From: Pisolithus tinctorius
Lineage: Eukaryota; Basidiomycota; Agaricomycetes; Boletales; Pisolithaceae
Length of the DNA stretch: 64,000 bases
Direction of reading: 5' to 3'
Assembly: GCA_024663395.1 (NCBI GenBank)
Contig: JANFAH010000013.1
Coordinates: forward strand, 310,001-374,000
Notes under the pieces: generated by a model
Told to the model about the DNA's origin: nothing
Databases searched by the model: none
Seen by the model: only the letters and a program-made list of their open reading frames with translations
Position numbers and translations under genes: made by a program
Part shown: one piece after another, positions 59,079-64,000 of the stretch
How the letters are laid out: each line of letters starts with the position of its first letter
Position numbering within the stretch: the stretch's first letter is position 1

Positions 59079-59887
59079 TTATGGGAGGGAATTCGATTGG
59101 GTGTGGTGTTTGATGATGTGCTTTTGGAGTACGTCCTGGCGGGAATATGATTTCTTGCACCCCGGATAGGAGCACATGAAAGTTGCTTCGACGTGAACGT
59201 CGACATGTCGCGAGAACCCAGCTCTGCGCACAACACGACTACACGTCAGAGAACTATCGGCGTTGAGAAGCCACTGGCAACGAATTTCACGTTTCGCAGT
59301 GCCATTGACTCCGTGCACATGATTTAGGTGACAGATAAGGTCCCTTTGGCTTTCGAACTGCTGGTTGCACACGCGGTTATGTTCCCCTGGAAACCACTTG
59401 CACACCAGCTTCCTGTTGCAGGGCGGAGAATCAGCATGTCGGGGAGTGATACCGGCACTGGGGGATTGGCATGAGTTCATAGTGGGAAGACAATGGTCCG
59501 GGCCCATCAAGAGGGCAGTTGTAAACGCGTCGTTTACGAGAGCGCACTGACACGCAGGAGCAGGCCATAACTGGCAGACGGCCAACCATACGTCTTTCAA
59601 AAGGCAATCCTAAACTATCCTCAGCTGCGATAAAATTTTTACAGTGTGGTCACTGACAATATAGGCGAGCTCTAGGAACAGATCGTCAATGCGCTTGTCT
59701 ATGTCAACGTGGCTACATAAAAGTGAGGACGATGTTTCATCCTCTCTAAGGCCAGAAGACGTACTGGGCTGTTGCTAGCTGGGGGGTGTTGTCGATGGTA
59801 GGAAGGCGCTCCGGCTCAAGGGCTCTACTTGCGGCACTCCAGCGCGAGTTCAAAGGCAATGCCATAAGCCGCGAGGAGGACGAGCAT
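59079..59887 (-). CDS. C2H2 zinc-finger protein, tandem paralog 1
   Basis: ATG 59887 starts a short exon (MLVLLAAYGIAFELALECR). An intron with donor GTAGAG and acceptor ending TTTATGTAG leads to HVDIDKRIDDLFLELAYIVS. A second junction near 59610 is unclear, and the main exon continues to a stop at 59079. It has three finger modules: CKWFPGEHNRVCNQQF...HLNHVHG, CQWLLNADSSLTCSRVV...HVDVH, and CSYPGCKKSYSRQDVLQKHIIKHH. The paralog at 61622-62397 has the same exon plan and the motifs VNGTAKR and RRAGFSRH, so both come from a local duplication. Role as DNA-binding regulator is inferred. Confidence 0.7.
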
Positions 59888-60606
59888 TGAGGGGACGTTT
59901 TAAAAGTATTTTAAAATCGGGCCTCATGCGACTTTATGGCACCGTTGGCACTTTGCGGTAGGGTTCGGGTTAGTCTTTGGGAGGGGCTGCGCACATGCTC
60001 TATGGAATTTCTCGGCTAAAAGTCCATAGACGGTTTCTCTATTACCACAGTGGCGTGCTGTTCGAATATGTTGATGAGGGTTCGCTGGAATTCTTCGATC
60101 AAAGAAGGATATGTGAGGCTATACGATATGACATCTGCTTGCTTTTCGTTCCCTTATCATAATGGTGGTGTAAGTTGCGGGTTGCGTGCGAAGGACACAA
60201 TGGATGTAACTTCCGGCCTTGTCCGCAGGCTGCACTGGTTGGAAAAGCTAAGCAGCGGCTCTACTGAAACAAGTGGAGCGGGTCGATAAAACTTTGCGGG
60301 TGCGCTATCAGAAGAAAGGAGAAGCAGAGCATTATTAGAATTGTCGATTGAAATGTGTGTACCGACCTTATCACTGAATTGCCGTGCGATTAACCAGTTG
60401 CGAGTTCCTGGGGAAATAGAACGGTGGGTGAGTGAACCACTGCAAACAGCTACATGTGGCTGGCTGGCAGCGCAGTGTCAAGATTCAGTTCGGTAGCGAT
60501 ATTCGCATGATCTAATATGACGATCGCAAAGTCGTTAATTTGTTTCTCAGCGACTGGTCCGTGATTCATCATATGCCCATGAGGGTATCAGGACTACAGA
60601 AGGAAA

Positions 60607-61084
60607 TTGGAACGTGCATTGGTGGATTTCACACCGAACTCCGAATGTGCTCGCTATTCCTGCGCAGCTTCGGATCCCTCGGCAGGGTCAAGTTCTAGTG
60701 CAGAGCTTCCAAGACTCGGCACCCCTGCGCACGGTTCGAGCCGCCACATGGCACTGCTCAAAGGGGCGTCGGAACTAGCCGTGGAGTGCTCATGATGGAG
60801 ATGGCGGCTTTACTGCATCCGATGTTGAGCAGTTTCCTGTTCTGCCGATAACCCTATCGAATGCGGAACAAGAGAGAGCTCCTGCTTTGCAAGTGCCAAA
60901 GTTCCCAGCACACCCAGATCTGAGGCTGAACCCCACACGTGGCGGTCTAATTGTCACCGCCGAACCGCGCAGGACTTCTTTTGCGAAGAACATCTGTCTT
61001 CCGGAGCGAATATTTAATAGTAGAGGAATTTACGATTTGCAAAGTACCTGCACACCAAGGCAATCGGTACTTATACGTCTCTGA
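60607..61084 (+). pseudogene. Broken reading frame of unknown family
   Basis: Two plus-strand frames meet near 60790. The first ends GASELAVECS, the second runs SAHDGDGGFTASDVEQFPVL and on to PTRGGLIVTAEPRRTSF, ending at a stop at 61084. A one-base shift would join them into one chain of about 155 residues. Either it is a frameshifted pseudogene or an unrecognised intron lies between. No ATG is evident at the left end, and no domain is recognised. Confidence 0.3.
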
Positions 61085-61621
61085 CCAGTTGGCCAGGCCT
61101 CAAGGCCTCAGGGCCCAGCTGAGGCCGGCCGCCGCCGCCGCCGCACATTGTGATGGCAACCTCAGTGTTATTGTTCGTCTTCGAGAACAAGCAGAGCCGG
61201 TCGCCACAGTTTGACGGCTGAGCGGCTGTAAGCAGGATAAAAAGCATCTAGAACTGCCATCCGCCCTCGCAGTTCAAGTGAATTCTATTTGCTCCGATCT
61301 CGTGCACTCCTTTGGCGATCCCGCCCTCCCCCCCCGGCTACGCGTCCACCACCATCTTCTATCCACTTGGTAGTTATCCATGTCTGGTACCTGCCACCAT
61401 ACGTTTCTGACGGATGTAACACGATTGTACATTGAACTCACAGCGCCAACTCGCATCAACCTCTGGCTCCTCTATTGAATAGTCGACAAAAACTGGGTAT
61501 TGCGTGTATAGTATTGCCTTTACAACTGAGAGGGGAACAGACCAGAATTAACAACAACACAGATCCGATACCGACGAGTGTACATGGCATGGTACCCTTG
61601 GGGTCGTGGGACTCCAGGAAT

Positions 61622-62397
61622 TCAATCGGCGTGTACTTTGAGGTGCCTCTGGAGCACATCGTGACGGGAATAACGTTTTCGGCACCCGGGATGAGGGCAC
61701 GCAAAGGTGGTTTTAAGGTGAACGTCTATATGACGCGAAAAGCCAGCTCGGCGTACTTCACGCCCACACACCGACAGATCATGAGGACCGAGAAGCCAAC
61801 GGCAGGGAATTTTGCGTTTGGCAGTGCCATTAACTTCATGGGAGCGGTTGAGGTGGTCGATGAAATCCTTCCGGTTTTCGAACCTGTGGCTACATGGGCC
61901 ATCGCTGTCCTCTGATAGCCACAGGCATTCCAGCTCCTCGTTACCAGGCGGGAAATCAGCAGGTTGAGGGCAAGTATCGTTGATGGGTTGGCTGTGGTAG
62001 ACGGATGCAAGATCCGAGGTTTTTTTTGAAGGGAGAAAGTCTCCGAAGTGATATACAGATGTTTGCTTGTACCGCAAGAGGAGAAGCCATAGTTCCGCCA
62101 AAAGGGTATCCTGCACTAGTCTCAGCCACGATGAATTTCTGTAGCCCGAGCACTGACAACATAAGCCAAATCTCGGGATATTTCATCGAGCTGTCTGTTT
62201 ATGTCGGTGGGCCTGCTTGAAAGTGAGGAAAATGCATTGTACTTGGTAGTCAGCAGAAGTACCTCCGTGGTCCAAGCCTATAATTTTCATCGATTCTAGG
62301 AGGAATGTGTGCAGCAGCCTCAAAGTAGCGGGTTTGAATTCCGCTACTTGAGGGCTGCCAATGCGAGTTCGACAGCTGCATCGCGGAGGGAAAGCAT
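61622..62397 (-). CDS. C2H2 zinc-finger protein, tandem paralog 2
   Basis: ATG 62397 opens MLSLRDAAVELALAALK. A donor GTAGCG and an acceptor ending TTCAAGCAG lead to PTDINRQLDEISRDLAYVVS. After another, less certain junction near 62130 the main exon runs to the stop at 61622. The modules are CLWLSEDSDGPCSHRF...HLNRSHE, CRWLLGPHDLSVCGREV...HIDVH, and CPHPGCRKRYSRHDVLQRHLKVH. Exon layout and splice positions match the neighbour at 59079-59887, transcribed in the same direction about 1.7 kb away. Confidence 0.7.
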
Positions 62398-64000
62398 TAA
62401 GCGTGCGCAGGGGCTTTGATCCTTCTCTAATTTCATGGCACAGTTTCAGGCCGGATAGATTTATAATGGCGCTCATCGACCTCCGCTTCCGAGGGGGGTT
62501 GCGGGGGACTTGAAAAAAAAATCAACGGAAATTACAAGGACCCCCCTCCTCTTCATTGCTGTTGCAGTGGCGTTCCGTGAGAACATACTGATGGAAGGAT
62601 ACAGGAGCTGTACGTTCGATCGCAGAAGGATCACTTGGGCTGAGTCTGTGCAACATCTTAGTGCGCGTTTACGTTTAACAGGCTCGCTGAATATTGACAA
62701 TGCGAAGAATGGCTCGCTGTCATCAGAGATCTGACAATTATCACTTGCACAATTGCTCACCGCCGGCTGGCAAGTCCGAAGCAGATGTGCTAGATGATCC
62801 ATGGACAAATTGATTTCTGAAAAGGTATGCGACGACAAGAACCACCAGCCGAAGTATACTCACCGTTCTAGGTTGGTAATACGGATCTCGCTGATCGACC
62901 GCTCCAATTGGGTGTCGGTAGGTGTCGTCCAAGTTCAACGTTCAGCACCAAAAACTGCTTATTGGCCGCCGTGCGCAAAGTGGCCGATGTTTCCACGAGC
63001 ACACGTCACACGTGGGAACTTCGGCAGCCGCCACTCCCTGGCAGTTCGCATCGAACTCAAACAAACTCGGCTGCGTACTCACCTGGCACTCTTCCGTGCC
63101 TTTCTGCCATTGCTGAAGAATCCGAGTTGATATAATTACAAGCGCTTACCAAACAAATGGGGGCCATCAGGACGGCCGATGGTAAATAACCGGAACTTTG
63201 CTGGATCAGATCAATGCCCACCTCGGCGATTCTACTACTGACCAGCCATACCTCACTATCACACCGGACAGTGGATGCGCTGATCGTGCAAATCTAACGA
63301 TTGGCACGTCAACCCGGGGTTGGCCTATAATTAAGTATCGCTCCCGGCGGCAATGCCCGATTTTGGAGTCGAGCGACAAACTCATCTCACTTGGCGGCAA
63401 ACCCTGCCAGATGGGTGGAACCTCGGACCCGCCATCTAACGGCAATGTCCAGATTTTAGACACGAACTGCAAGAATTTGGTTCCTGTACGGCACCTTGCG
63501 GCTACATGCGGATGGAAATTGAGGGCGTACCTCCCGGTTCTTTGGTGTCAGCATGAGACACTCGCTTGCAGCTTGCATACGCTTGCAATCACGGTGTAGC
63601 TGACTAAGCCGCCAAGGGACTGTGGCCCCTTTGAATCGTGCATGAAGCGGTGCATTGTGATTTCGCCCCAACCTTGTGCACGGCACTAGTATTATGATCA
63701 GCTTGTAAATTTCCCTCACAAATGGATGTGGCAGTTATGGAGCACATGGCATTCGACTCATACAGAATATTGCTGCAGTCGACGGTGTTTCGATGAACTG
63801 GGTTTGGATTTCGGGGACGGCCGAAGAGGAAATATACTTCAGTATTTGCCACCGAAGTGTGTGGCACGACTCTTACCACTCAATCCTCATGCCTCCCCTT
63901 CCGCCCACACTGGAACGCTATCACGACCAAGCCAGTATCGTGAACACATACAACATAATCCTCAGACTTGAAAAAGCAATTCAAGGTGAGATTGACTCGG
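62398..64000. other. Right end of window, no supportable gene
   Basis: Open stretches up to about 130 codons occur on both strands but overlap each other and show no domain, signal peptide or splice plan I can defend. Confidence 0.4.

Overview
The window looks like a chromosome segment of a filamentous basidiomycete, probably an Agaricomycete. Host genes carry many short introns (about 50-100 nt, GTNNGT donors, CTGAC-type branch sites) and belong to families typical of fungi. No database was searched. Family names rest on motifs read in the translations.

Layout. (1) 1-5775: the 5' part of a nearly intact Ty3/gypsy chromovirus on the minus strand (LTR, gag, protease-RT-RNase H-integrase-chromodomain), running off the left edge. 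It carries a Tf1-like self-priming signal and three in-frame TGA stops, all consistent with CGA>TGA change. (2) 5776 to about 25430: a block of about 20 kb almost without CpG, made of nested and decayed transposable elements. It holds a hairpin minisatellite, a 5'-truncated second chromovirus with an antisense accessory gene and a 3' LTR, arrays of palindromic short repeats, a Helitron Rep-helicase gene split by two solo LTRs, two further solo LTRs, and a Tc1-type element with long terminal inverted repeats. All four solo LTRs have 5-bp target duplications. (3) About 25430-64000: CpG-normal host sequence with an F-BAR/SH3 cytokinesis-type protein, a possible tiny membrane protein, coatomer zeta (RET3) with a 1.5-kb inverted-repeat element just upstream of its start, a large C2H2 protein, two tandem secreted metallophosphoesterase genes of about 19 exons each, and three more C2H2 genes, two of them tandem paralogs.

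Interplay. The host genes do not form one pathway; two sets are local duplications. The left half is a transposon graveyard whose CpG loss suggests long-term cytosine methylation, while the youngest insertion (region 1) has just begun to decay. The strongest candidates for something new are the antisense zinc-cluster/coiled-coil gene between pol and the 3' LTR, the inverted-repeat element at RET3, the families of palindromic short repeats, and a 9-nt micro-exon kept in both phosphoesterase copies.

Long stretches at 31.0-34.3, 37.5-40.9, 53.7-55.2, 57.4-59.0 and 62.4-64.0 kb hold no gene I can support.
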